A stretch of 64,000 nt of DNA from Thiohalocapsa sp963695445 (lineage in GTDB: Bacteria > Pseudomonadota > Gammaproteobacteria > Chromatiales > Chromatiaceae), in the NCBI GenBank assembly GCA_963695445.1, contig CAVOGV010000031.1, positions 29,863 through 93,862 on the forward strand. Direction: 5' to 3'. Position 1 is the stretch's first letter. Each line of letters begins with the position of its first letter. The position numbers and the translations under genes are program-made. Positions 28,627 through 38,122 of this stretch are shown piece by piece. The notes beneath the pieces were generated by a model, which worked only from the letters and a program-made list of their open reading frames with translations, searched no databases and was not told where the DNA came from.

Positions 28627-29829
28627 TCAATGCTGCTCTTGCGCCTCAAAGCCCGCCGCCCGCAGCGCATCCAGCACCTGCTCGATATGCGCGCGCCCCC
28701 GTGTTTGCAGCACCAGCTCAACTTCCACGTTTTGCGCCGCCAGCACGGTGAACGCGCGCTGGTGATGCACCTCGTTGATGTTGGCGCCCGCTTCGGCCAC
28801 CGTCGCGGTGATTTTGGCCAGCGAGCCGGGAATGTCGCGCGCGCTGACCTGGATGCGCGCCAGCAGCCCGGCGCGCACCATGCCGCGCTCGATGATGGCC
28901 GCCAGTAGCAGCGGGTCGATATTGCCGCCGCACATCACCAGGCCGACCTTCTTGCCGGCAAAGCGATCCGGGTACTTCAGCAGCGCCGCCAGTCCGGCCG
29001 CGCCCGCGCCTTCGACCAGCGTCTTTTCAATTTCCAGCAGCATCACCATCGCCTGCTCGATGTCGCCTTCTTCGACCAGCAGCAGGTCATTGACCTTGGC
29101 GGCAATGATGGCCTGGGGAATCCGGCCCGGCGTGCCGACCGCAATGCCGTCGGCAATCGTCGTTGTGCCTTGCGGGTGGTGCGTGCCTTTGATGGCGTTG
29201 ACCATCGCCGGAAAGTGCGAAGTCTGCACGCCGATGATCTCGATGTCCGGCTTGAGCGCCCTGGCTGCCGTGGCAATGCCCGCGATCAGGCCGCCGCCGC
29301 CCACGGCAATCACCAGCGTTTCCAGCTCGGGCACGGCCTGCAGCATTTCCAGCCCGATCGTGCCCTGACCGGCCACGATGGCCTCGTCGTCATACGGGTG
29401 CACAAACACCAGCCCGCCGCGCTCGGCCAGCGCCAGCGCGTGGGCGCGGGATTCGTCCAGCGTGTCGCCGTGCAGCACCACTTCGGCGCCAAAGCCGCGC
29501 GTGCGCTCAATCTTGACGCCCGGCGTAGAGCGCGGCATCACGATGACGGCGCGAATGCCCAGGCGCTGCGCGTGATAGGCCACGCCCTGCGCATGGTTGC
29601 CCGCGCTCATGGCAATCACGCCGCGCTGGCGCTCGGCTTCGGTGAGCTGCGCCAGCTTGTTGCAGGCGCCGCGCTCCTTGAATGAGGCGGTGTATTGCAG
29701 ATTTTCAAACTTCAGGTAAATTTCCGCCCCGGTCAGCTGCGAGAGCGTTTGCGACGCCACGCAGGGTGTGTTCAGCAGATGGCCCTGCAGGCGTTGGGCG
29801 GCTTGTTCAATGTCGGAGAGCTGGAGCAT
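28627..29829 (-). CDS. ilvA: threonine dehydratase with C-terminal ACT domain
   Basis: This is a 400-residue PLP enzyme with the Lys-bearing motif YTASFKERGACNKL (Lys51), the phosphate-binding GGGGLIAGIATAA and a C-terminal ACT domain (VSARDIPGSLAKITATVAEAG). It deaminates threonine, and usually serine, to 2-oxobutyrate and ammonia. One ACT domain and 400 residues match the single-ACT class rather than long biosynthetic IlvA. The sequence style resembles betaproteobacterial enzymes, and the gene stands alone among accessory genes, so transfer is plausible. The frame is intact. Confidence 0.9.
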   Translation of the reverse strand: MLQLSDIEQAAQRLQGHLLNTPCVASQTLSQLTGAEIYLKFENLQYTASFKERGACNKLAQLTEAERQRGVIAMSAGNHAQGVAYHAQRLGIRAVIVMPRSTPGVKIERTRGFGAEVVLHGDTLDESRAHALALAERGGLVFVHPYDDEAIVAGQGTIGLEMLQAVPELETLVIAVGGGGLIAGIATAARALKPDIEIIGVQTSHFPAMVNAIKGTHHPQGTTTIADGIAVGTPGRIPQAIIAAKVNDLLLVEEGDIEQAMVMLLEIEKTLVEGAGAAGLAALLKYPDRFAGKKVGLVMCGGNIDPLLLAAIIERGMVRAGLLARIQVSARDIPGSLAKITATVAEAGANINEVHHQRAFTVLAAQNVEVELVLQTRGRAHIEQVLDALRAAGFEAQEQH

Positions 29830-30047
29830 GGTTTTCCTTTGAAATGCCGGCGGGTGAGCCGCCTGCCATTGTGCGCCGTCGGTTTGGTCGGACCGGGCAG
29901 TAACGCCAGCCTGAAGGAGTCGGGTAAAAATGCGGCGCGCGCAACTTTAGGTGCGGGCTTGGCTGTTTCGGCGTTTCCGCGGTACGTGCCCGTTTAGCCC
30001 TCACCATCGCTCACGTTTCCGCAAGCCCCCCTCTCATCCCGGACGGT

Positions 30048-30097
30048 CGGATTTCCCGCACATTATGTGCTGCAGCACATAATGTGCGGGAAATCCG
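30048..30097. repeat. 50-bp perfect palindrome without a loop
   Basis: The sequence reads identically on both strands over 50 bases. Each half contains ATTTCCCGCACATTATGTGC, and the centre is CTGCAG. It lies in the 368-bp gap between the threonine dehydratase and the acyl-CoA ligase, which holds no gene that I can support. Two inverted copies of a mobile-element end, or a recombinase site, would look like this. Confidence 0.9.
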
Positions 30098-30197
30098 TGA
30101 TTACGATGACGCAGAAGGCAAGAACTCGGGCTTGCATTCCTGTCATCCGTCTCGGCTGCATCGCCACGTTGGGGCAGGGTTCGTTCCTCAACTCAGC

Positions 30198-31778
30198 TTA
30201 TGGACCTTCTCTCTGACCACCGCCCGCACTTTCGGCCAACCGGTCTTCGGCCATCTGCTTGAGTGCGAGCCGGTCGACCTTTCCAGTTGTGTTCAGCGGC
30301 ATCTCATCGAGCATGACAATCACCTCCGGCGCTTTGTAGCCGACCCGCTCGCGGGCAAAGCCAATCAACTCGGTACTCGTCGGTCGCTTCGCGCCCAGTT
30401 TGAACGTCACGAAAGCACAGACATTCTCCCCATGCACCAGATCATGTATTCCAACAACGCCAACCATATCGACCGCCGGGTGCTCTGCAACGGCTTCCTC
30501 CACCTCTTGCGGGCAAATGTTCGACCCATCGTGGACGATGATTTGCTTCTTGCGACCACAAAACCAAAGGTACCCATCCCCATCCACCCGCATCACGTCT
30601 CCGGTATCCAGCCAACCATCCACGATCGTCTCTTCCGTCGCCTCTCGATTGTGCCAGTACCCGATGGTGTTTCCCGGCGAGCGAACCCACACCCGTCCTT
30701 CCGTTGCAACCGGCACCTCGGCCCCGGCATCATCGCGAAGCGACATCGCATAGCCAGGGCAAGGCTTGCCAATCGAGCCGAGTCGATTCTCGCCGGACGG
30801 CGGATTAAGCGTCGCCGGACCGATCTCCGTCATGCCCCAGCTCTCGTCAACCGGGAGGCCGGACAAGTCGGTAAACTCGCGCTCCAGTTCCCGCGAGACC
30901 TTGTCTCCGCCGGAAAAACACAGCCGAAGCGAAGAAAAATCTTTCGCATCCAGGTCATGGTCACGGATGAGGGCGATCAGCGCCGCAGGCAGCATCCACA
31001 AGACCGTGGGGCGGAACTCCCGCAGCAGCGGCAGCATCTCGGGGCCGTCGCTGCACCGCGGGATGACCAGTCGGGCACCCGCCGCCAGCGTGCAAAGCCC
31101 AAAGAGCGATCCTCCGATGTGCGAAAATGACGCCCCCGGAAGCAGCGTGTCCGCCGCCGTGAGTTCCATGGCCTGACTATTCGCTGCCATCATCCAACCG
31201 AAGGTTCGCTGTGTATGAGTCACCCCTTTCGGCTTACCCGTGCTGCCGGAGGTGAAATAGATAAACGCAGGGGCATCGATATCCGGTGCGGGTAGCGCTA
31301 CCTCGGGCGGACCTTGCGCCAACAGCCGTTCAAAAACGAGCCCGGATCTGCCCTCGGCCTCGTATCGAATCACGCCAAGCGGAAGCTGGCTGCCCAATCT
31401 GCTCGCCGCAACGTCTGCGTCACGCTCGGCATGATGCAACAGCAAAGACGCTCCGCTCACTTCCAGGGCGTGATCAATCTCCGGAGGCATATACCGATAA
31501 TTCAACGGTGTCGCCACCAAGCTCGCTTTCAGACAGGCAAGATAGTGAATGACAAGCGCCGGACGGTTGGGCATCAACGTCGCCACACGATCGCCCGGTT
31601 TCAAACCGAGCGCCAAATACCGGGCCGCCAACCGGGTACTGCTCTCCTCAAGCTGTCGCCAACTCAATTGCGTCTCGGCGGATACCAGGGCCAGATCATC
31701 CGGCTTGGTCTTGAGCCCAATCCCCAGGAAATCGTCGACGCGATTGGGTTCCGTGAGTGACGGTCCAGCGATAGGCAT
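30198..31778 (-). CDS. AMP-dependent acyl-CoA ligase
   Basis: This 526-residue adenylate-forming enzyme contains the P-loop YFTSGSTGKPKGVTH, the SWGMTEIGP motif, the hinge and ribose-binding YLWFCGRKKQIIVHDGSNI, and the C-terminal catalytic Lys context LNTTGKVDRLAL. It should activate a carboxylic acid as acyl-AMP and transfer it to CoA. A fatty, aromatic or short-chain acid is possible and the sequence does not decide. The frame is intact. The gene is isolated and there is no operon partner on the same strand within 300 bases. Confidence 0.87.
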   Translation of the reverse strand: MPIAGPSLTEPNRVDDFLGIGLKTKPDDLALVSAETQLSWRQLEESSTRLAARYLALGLKPGDRVATLMPNRPALVIHYLACLKASLVATPLNYRYMPPEIDHALEVSGASLLLHHAERDADVAASRLGSQLPLGVIRYEAEGRSGLVFERLLAQGPPEVALPAPDIDAPAFIYFTSGSTGKPKGVTHTQRTFGWMMAANSQAMELTAADTLLPGASFSHIGGSLFGLCTLAAGARLVIPRCSDGPEMLPLLREFRPTVLWMLPAALIALIRDHDLDAKDFSSLRLCFSGGDKVSRELEREFTDLSGLPVDESWGMTEIGPATLNPPSGENRLGSIGKPCPGYAMSLRDDAGAEVPVATEGRVWVRSPGNTIGYWHNREATEETIVDGWLDTGDVMRVDGDGYLWFCGRKKQIIVHDGSNICPQEVEEAVAEHPAVDMVGVVGIHDLVHGENVCAFVTFKLGAKRPTSTELIGFARERVGYKAPEVIVMLDEMPLNTTGKVDRLALKQMAEDRLAESAGGGQREGP

Positions 31779-32381
31779 GCGATTTACCTCGGGATAGGGC
31801 AGGTCGCGATTGCGGCCACAAAGAATGGCGATGCCGTTCTTTGCCGCCGTGAACGCGAGCGATTCGGGGTCGGTACCCTGGTGGGGCCGTCACAAAACGT
31901 GATGAGGGATGACGGCTGGGAATTTCACGCGCCGCTGCGCGTCCAGGGCCGCGTGAAACCTGAGGCTAGCGGGGGCTGGAAGATCGGTCAAGGCCCAACC
32001 ACAGGGCTTACGTCCCTCGCGGCCGGCGCAAACGCGAGCTTTAGCGAGCGCTGGGACAAGATTGGGGCCGCAGCGCTAAGGCGCGGGACGGGGAGACTGC
32101 CCCGCTCGCGCAGGCGACGGCTTCCACTAGAGGCTACACTGATCGCATCCGACGTTGGCCTCGGGCTGGCAAAGGAGGTCCCAGTCCGGCGCCGGAACAT
32201 CGTTTTTGGCGAGAGGGCTGCGGGCACGATCCGGGTCTCCGTGATGCATGAGGTGACTCTCGCAATGTCCGCTCTGGGTTGTATTGCCGCCGTCGTTGTG
32301 CGCACAGCCAATGTCCGTTGTGGGTCGATACCCAACCTTTCCACCACGGCTCTCGCAGTGGCGGGAATGCGCTGCAATCGC
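31779..32381. other. 603-bp gap between the acyl-CoA ligase and the HD-domain gene
   Basis: A plus-strand frame runs through the region, but its product is rich in Arg and Ala and resembles nothing known. I see no RNA gene. The ligase promoter should lie near 31779-31850. Confidence 0.4.
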
Positions 32382-33029
32382 CTAAGAGGTGCTCGGCGAG
32401 GGTGGTACCCACTGCTTCGCTAGGATTCGGTGCACCATCGGGATGAAGGTTGCGATGGGCTCGTTCGGATAGTCAGGATCGAAAGAGACCTCGTCGTACA
32501 GCGCGCAGAATTCAGCCGTGCGCGCGAAGCAAGGATGCTCCCGATAGGCGTCGCGGCCGTTTGGGTCCACCCCGACCCTGGCACCGTAGTAATAGGTCTG
32601 AAACAGAGGATGGTGGAAGAGGGTCCAGTAGTTCGCCTCGCTGATGAAGGGACGCAGGATCGCCGCAATGACTTCCCCGTGATTCAACGGTCCGAGCGCT
32701 TCGCCGATGTCATGCAGCAGCGCGACGACAACATATTCCTCGTCGCGCCCGTCGCGCAATGCTCGGGTGGCCGCCTGCAACGAATGAGTCCGCCGATCCA
32801 CCGGATAGGCCGCGTCGCCGCCGAGGCTATCGAGCAGACCGAGCAGCAGACCTGGGAGCTGCTGGAGGTTGGTCTGGTGGACCTCTTGCAAGACGTCGTA
32901 GTCCGCACGCGTCATTTCGTCCATACGTCGGAAATGCATGTGCCCAATGTCAGCGCTCGGTGCATCGAGCTCCCCGGCAGTCGAATCCTTGCGCCCTCTC
33001 GCCGTTTGGTCGCGATCAGCAGTACTCAT
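32382..33029 (-). CDS. HD-domain protein, possible mixed-valent diiron oxygenase
   Basis: This 215-residue soluble protein has THSLQAATRALRDGRDEEYV, ALLHDIGE (the HD motif) and NHGEVIAAILRPF, followed by FHHPLFQTYYYGARVG. These His and Asp residues are placed as in PhnZ-like and myo-inositol-oxygenase-like HD proteins, which use an Fe(II)/Fe(III) pair to split C-P or C-C bonds with O2. Ordinary HD phosphohydrolases are the alternative. The family is often seen beside phosphonate or quaternary-amine genes, but none is adjacent here. No membrane or signal segments. Substrate unknown. Confidence 0.7.
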   Translation of the reverse strand: MSTADRDQTARGRKDSTAGELDAPSADIGHMHFRRMDEMTRADYDVLQEVHQTNLQQLPGLLLGLLDSLGGDAAYPVDRRTHSLQAATRALRDGRDEEYVVVALLHDIGEALGPLNHGEVIAAILRPFISEANYWTLFHHPLFQTYYYGARVGVDPNGRDAYREHPCFARTAEFCALYDEVSFDPDYPNEPIATFIPMVHRILAKQWVPPSPSTS

Positions 33030-33271
33030 GTCTCACCCAACGTTGCCAAGTAACACGGTGGCTGACTGTAGGCGCGCGATCGGCTGTGATCAAGCCCGCT
33101 AGCGAGGTCACAACGCCTCTGTAGAACAGGAACAGCGCTACTTGTGTGAAAACACACAAATTACCCTGCCCCGCGTCAATGATTTCTCAGATTCCCCAAT
33201 AAGCCGCTGTGACATTGATAAGCTCTGAGCCCTTCTCAAGTTGGGCCAGAGACACGGGGGTATCGATCGTG

Positions 33272-35759
33272 ATGCGACAGCGACAGAACATGCTGGTGGG
33301 GGATTCTCGGTGCCCGATTTCCTGTCCGGCGGCGCGGCGAACCGGATCTCTGCCCGAGGCGCCGGGTAGCGAACTGCTCGACCTGGCGGAGTCCGAGCAG
33401 CTGCAGCCTCGCCGCAAACCCGTAACTGCCGCGCTTGGGCTGCTACCCCTTGGGTTCTTTGTTGCTGCGGGCCTGGCGGCGGAGGAGGTCACCGAGCTGC
33501 AAGAGGTCGTCGTCACGGCGCCGTCGGCCGACCCGTTGCGAGTCGGTGCGCGGACCCTGACCCCGGCGCAGATCGCGCCGCAGCGCGCCCGCACCAGCGA
33601 TACCGCGAGCCTGCTGACGGCGATCCCCGGCGTCAGCGTCTACGGCGCCGGCGGGGTGTCCAGTCTACCGTCGATCCGCGGCCTGGCGGATGATCGCCTG
33701 CGCACCAAGGTCGACGGCGTGGATCTGGTCGCCAGTTGTCCCAATCACATGAATTCGCCGCTCTCCTACATCGACCCGACGGCGGTGGAAAGCATCCAGG
33801 TCTACGCCGGCGTCACGCCGGTTAGCGTCGGCGGCGACAGCATCGGCGGCAGCATCCTGGTGCAGTCGGCGGCACCGGCGTTCGCCGAGCCCGGAACGCA
33901 ATTGACGACCGGGTCAGCCGGCGCCTTCTACCGCAGCAATGGCAATAGCTGGGGCGGCAACCTGTCCGGCACCTATGCCACCGAGCGCCTGAGCATGAAC
34001 TACACCGGCGCCTACGCCCAGTCCGACAACTATCGGGCCGGCAGCGATTTCAAGGACTACAGCTTCACCGGTCGGCTCGGTCATACCCTACCGCTGGACG
34101 AGGTCGGCTCGACCGCCTACGAAACCACCAATCAATCCGTCACAGCCGCCTGGCAGGACGCCGGCCATCTGCTGGACTTGAGCTACAGCTACCAGCACAT
34201 CCCCTACGAGAACTATCCGAACCAGCGGATGGACATGACCGACAACCGCAGCGACCAGTTCAACCTCGGTTACAGCGGCGACCTGACCTGGGGCACGCTG
34301 ACGGCGCGGGCCTATTACGAGCACACCCAACACCAAATGGACTTCGGCGACGACAAGCGATTCTGGTACGGACCGGGACAACCGCCGCGGGGTTCCGGCG
34401 GCGATGTTGCACTCAACGGCACGCCCTGTTCGCCGATCGCGGGTGTCAGCATGAGCGGCGGCATGATGGTCGGTTGCGCCGCCGGCATGCCGATGGACAC
34501 CGACGGCAAGAACGGGGGGTTCAGCGTCAGCGCGGACATGCCGCTGACCAACGGCGACCTGGTCCGCGTCGGCGGCGATTACCAGAACTATCGCCTGGAT
34601 GACTATTGGTCCCCCTCCGGCGCCGGCATGTGGCCCTATACCTTCTTGAACATCAACGACGGCCGACGCGACCGCTACGCGGTGTTCGGCGAGTGGGAGA
34701 TCTACAAGGAGCGCTGGGCCCACATCCTGGGGGTGCGCTTCGAGTATCTGGACATGGACGCCGGTCCGGTGCATGGCTACAACCTGAGCGACCGCGCCGA
34801 CCGAAGGGACCGGCGGTCTCGGCAACCAGACCCGGGACGCGGCACTGTTCAATACCCAGTCCCGGGCCAAGACCGACCACAACTGGGATCTGTCGTGGAT
34901 CGCCCGTTTCACGCCGGACGCGATGCAGCGCTACGAGATCGGGCTGGCCCAGAAGACCCGCTCGCCCAATCTGTACGAGCGCTACACCTGGTCGACCTGG
35001 CAGATGGCCGCGTTCATGAACAACTTCGTCGGCGACGGCAACGGCTATGTCGGCGACCTCGGACCTCGATCCGGAGATCGCGCGCACCGTCAGCCTCACC
35101 GCGGACTGGCACGATGCCGACGCCGCGACGTGGCGCATCCAGGTCACGCCGTACTTCACCTACGTGCAGGACTACATCGATGCCGTGCAATGGGATTCCG
35201 CGACCAACGCACCCCGCCGCGTGCCGGTGGTCGACGACTTCACCGTACTCAAGTACGTGAACCAATCCGCGCGCCTCTACGGGCTCGACCTCTCGGCACA
35301 GCTACGTCATGGCGACCGGCACCGCGTTCGGCGATTTCACCGCCGACCTGGTGGCGAGCTACGCCAAGGGCGAGAACCAGGACACCGACGACAACCTCTA
35401 CAACATCATGCCGCTGAACGCCACGCTCGCGCTGACGCAGGCGCGCGGCCCCTGGCGCAATACCCTGGAAGGCGAGTTCGTCGCCGCCAAGGACGATGTC
35501 TCCCAGGTGCGCAACGAGATGCGGACCGCGGGCTACGGGCTCGCGCATCTGCGCAGTCGCTACGAGACAAACACCTGGAGTCTCGAGGTCGGGGTCGAGA
35601 ACCTGTTCGACCGACTTCTATGACCTGCCCCTCGGCGGCGCCTATGTGGGCCAGGGTACGACCATGACCATTCCGCCCGAGCCCAACCAGCCCCAATGGG
35701 GTACGCCGGTGCCAGGCCCCGGTCGCTCCTTCTATGCCGCGGTCAACCTGACGTTCTGA
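33272..35759 (+). CDS. TonB-dependent outer-membrane receptor, frame-broken
   Basis: A hydrophobic signal segment (ALGLLPLGFFVAAGLA) is followed by a TonB box region (LQEVVVTAP), a plug domain (LLTAIPGVSVYGAGGVSSLPSIRGLADDR, quoted in parts) and a long beta-barrel ending SFYAAVNLTF with a terminal Phe. The plug contains LVASCPNHMNSPLSYI, a Cys/His/Met cluster. A barrel loop is Met-rich (SMSGGMMVGCAAGMPMD), so copper or another soft metal is a possible substrate. Frames change near 34795, 35055, 35305 and 35620. The start is uncertain; ATG codons at 33272 and 33290 are both usable. It overlaps the convergent CPBP gene by 17 bases. Confidence 0.82.
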
Positions 35760-36621
35760 CGCCGGGTGCGCTCCAGCGCCAATAGGCCCAGGCCAGCAGG
35801 CCGATCCAGGCCGCCGCGAGCCAGCCGATGATGCCGTCGTAATCGCCGGCCAGGAAGGCCAGGGTCGAGGCCTCGTTGCCGTCGGTGAGACGGCGCGAGA
35901 CCTGGATGACGAACACCCAGCCCGCGTGCAGGCCGATGCACCAGCCGATGTGCCCGGTGCGCTCACGCACCAAGGCCAGAAACACGCCCACCAGGAACAG
36001 CGCCAGCATCGAATCCAGGTGGCGCCACTGCAGCACGTCGGTGAACACGTGCGTGAACATGACCCCGACACCGGACCAATCGAAGGCGACGCCATCCGGC
36101 AACCCGTGCGGCTTCATGAAGTGCAGCAGGGCATAGAGCGCGGCAGACCAAAACACGGCCGAGCGCAGTCCGTTGCGGGCACGCACGGCGCCAAACAACG
36201 CCCCACGGAAGAAGGTCTCCTCCAGCAGGCCGATCAGCAGTCCACCGATCAGCGCCGCGGCGCCCTTTTCCAGAATCTCCGCCAGCAGGCCGTCGGCGGG
36301 CAGGTCTGGCACCCTTACTCCCAGCAGCAGCAGCGCCGCCGCCAACAGCAGTAGGATCAGGACACCGCTCAGCCAACCGCGGGCGATCGCTTGCACGAAT
36401 TCCCGACGCGCGATGCCGTAGCCAAGCGCGGCGCGATTGTCGAAGCCCATGCGCTTCAGAAAGGGCCACAACCCCAGCAGGATGAACAGTTGCGCGATGC
36501 GCCCCATGACCCGCTGCGGCTCGTGCTCGACCCAACCGGTCTGCATGACGGGATAGGTCAGCAGCGCCGCAAGTGCAAGGCAAACAAACAGGTAGGCAAA
36601 GAAGATGGCGGTGGTCCGCAC
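35743..36621 (-). CDS. CPBP-family intramembrane metalloprotease
   Basis: This 292-residue membrane protein with about eight helices carries the CPBP (Abi/CAAX protease) motifs EETFFRG, ALLHFMKPH and a third His in GLHAGWVF. The residues for the metal site are present. Bacterial members act in peptide maturation or immunity, but most have unknown targets. The 3' end overlaps the TonB receptor gene on the other strand. No partner peptide gene is apparent. Confidence 0.82.
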   Translation of the reverse strand: MRTTAIFFAYLFVCLALAALLTYPVMQTGWVEHEPQRVMGRIAQLFILLGLWPFLKRMGFDNRAALGYGIARREFVQAIARGWLSGVLILLLLAAALLLLGVRVPDLPADGLLAEILEKGAAALIGGLLIGLLEETFFRGALFGAVRARNGLRSAVFWSAALYALLHFMKPHGLPDGVAFDWSGVGVMFTHVFTDVLQWRHLDSMLALFLVGVFLALVRERTGHIGWCIGLHAGWVFVIQVSRRLTDGNEASTLAFLAGDYDGIIGWLAAAWIGLLAWAYWRWSAPGVRTSG

Positions 36622-36822
36622 GAGTGATGGCTCCGATGATGCTTCTGAAGACGGCGCGCGGCGAACTGCCTGTCGTTTGATCCTGGAAAGGACGGATCAC
36701 CACGATGTGCACCGAAGAAACACGAAGGAAAATAGCGAAGTAATCACAGTCGCTCCGGTTGCAACGACCACAAGCCAGCGTTAGCTTTAGCGGATTCGAG
36801 TGCCGCCCCCATCCGACTTATG

Positions 36823-37063
36823 ATCCTAGAAACGGCAGTTGACCGCTATGTGCGAGGCACAAACCCTTGTTTTTATGGCGCTACCATGGTTTTCACCGGC
36901 TCACCTCATGGGTGAAGGCCGCTACGACCCCCAGTGCACGCCCCGCGCGGCGCCTGGCTGCGTTACAACTCGTTGGAATAGAATGACTATTCCGCCTCGT
37001 TGTGCCTTGCCAGACACCACGCGGGACGCACCCTGGGGGCCGTCCAACTGCCGTTTCTAGGAT
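36823..37063. mobile_element. MITE-like element with 19-bp perfect terminal inverted repeats
   Basis: ATCCTAGAAACGGCAGTTG at 36823-36841 is the exact reverse complement of 37045-37063, and similarity continues a few bases inward. The 241-bp unit encodes no transposase. It contains an internal hairpin (GGAATAG, loop AATGA, 36975-36993) and ends at the start codon of the next gene. Target-site duplications are not obvious. It has the form of a non-autonomous miniature transposon. Confidence 0.7.
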
Positions 37064-37652
37064 GATCCAACCACGCCCAGGCTTGTCGCTCGCCCTGCTG
37101 CTCACGGCACTCACACTGTCAGTACCGGCCTATTGCGAACCGAACGGGTCGCAACCGATCTATGTGGAACAGGGCGCCTGGTTTGCCACCCTGCCGCGTT
37201 CGCCCGACTCGGAATGCACACTGAACACCGGCGGCTATGATCGCGCCGGCAAGACACAGAACCCAGCCCTTTCGGTCACGCTGCGCCAGCGGGACGACGG
37301 CAGGCTCCAAATCGCGCTGACTGCCACCGCGGTGACGACCCTGTCGCGGGCCGATCTGGGACGGTTAAAAACGACGCTGCGCGTGACCGGCACCGAGCCG
37401 ATGATGATCCGCGCGGTTCCGTCGGCGATCATCGAAACCAGCTATGAGCGTCGTCTGACACTGCGCCCGATCTTCCCCGGCAGCGACGGGAACGCTGGCA
37501 TGAACCGTCTGATTGCAGCGATGCGGGTAGGTGACCGGCTGGTCGCCGAGATCAATGGCCGGGCGCTAGAACCGGCTTTCTCACTGCGCGGTTTCGACAG
37601 TCTCTGGCAACAGGCAATGCGACACTGCGGGGCCGCAGGAAGCGGGCCTTAG
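37062..37652 (+). CDS. secreted protein of unknown function
   Basis: This 196-residue protein has a signal peptide (LSLALLLTALTLSVPAYC). The mature part is beta-rich, with one Cys early (SECTLNTGGYDRAG) and one near the end (AMRHCGAA) that could form a disulfide. No known domain is recognised. The ATG overlaps the last two bases of the MITE-like terminal repeat, so the element has been inserted exactly at, or has supplied, the translation start. No Shine-Dalgarno sequence is evident. Confidence 0.65.
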   Translation: MIQPRPGLSLALLLTALTLSVPAYCEPNGSQPIYVEQGAWFATLPRSPDSECTLNTGGYDRAGKTQNPALSVTLRQRDDGRLQIALTATAVTTLSRADLGRLKTTLRVTGTEPMMIRAVPSAIIETSYERRLTLRPIFPGSDGNAGMNRLIAAMRVGDRLVAEINGRALEPAFSLRGFDSLWQQAMRHCGAAGSGP

Positions 37653-37727
37653 GTCCGGCGACGGTAAATCTTACGAACCGAGCCCGCGCCGGCAGCAGTG
37701 TGCTGACCGGAACGGGCCCGTCGACGG

Positions 37728-37970
37728 CTATAACTTATCGACGCCGCCGACTTCCTCCTCGGTCATCTCTTTGCCCTGCTCTTCCAGCGCCTCAGCCTTG
37801 TCGACGGCCTTTTCCTCGACTGCCTCAGCGGCCTTCATTTCGGCCTCCGCGGCCTCATCGGCCTTGGTCACGGCATCTTCCATGGCATCCGTTTGAGCGA
37901 AGGCGGCGCCCCCGAACAGGCTGAGTGCACCGAGTAGGGCCAAGGTCTTGATGCTGGTCGTGGTCTGCAT
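37728..37970 (-). CDS. small exported Ala/Glu-rich protein
   Basis: This 80-residue protein has a signal peptide (IKTLALLGALSLFGGAAFA). A mature part of about 55 residues follows, almost wholly Ala, Glu, Lys, Asp and Val in heptad-like order (KADEAAEAEMKAAEAVEEKA). This predicts a single acidic helix or coiled coil in the periplasm. It lies downstream of a coiled-coil operon on the same strand, separated by 152 bases. Function unknown. Confidence 0.7.
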   Translation of the reverse strand: MQTTTSIKTLALLGALSLFGGAAFAQTDAMEDAVTKADEAAEAEMKAAEAVEEKAVDKAEALEEQGKEMTEEEVGGVDKL

Positions 37971-38122
37971 TGGAGTGTCTCCTCAACGTAAGTGAGCCGG
38001 GCCAATGGCCAGGCGGAAGTGCTCTCCATGGTGCCGCAACGCATGCGCTGGGTACCAGAAGATTGGGAAAACGCTATTTCAACCGTGGTATTGGTGCGCA
38101 GCATGCCACGAAAACCGCCAGA

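Noticed and set aside
36839..37060. Short plus-strand open frame inside the MITE-like element
   Set aside because: It coincides with the inverted-repeat element, lacks a ribosome site and has no protein-like features.
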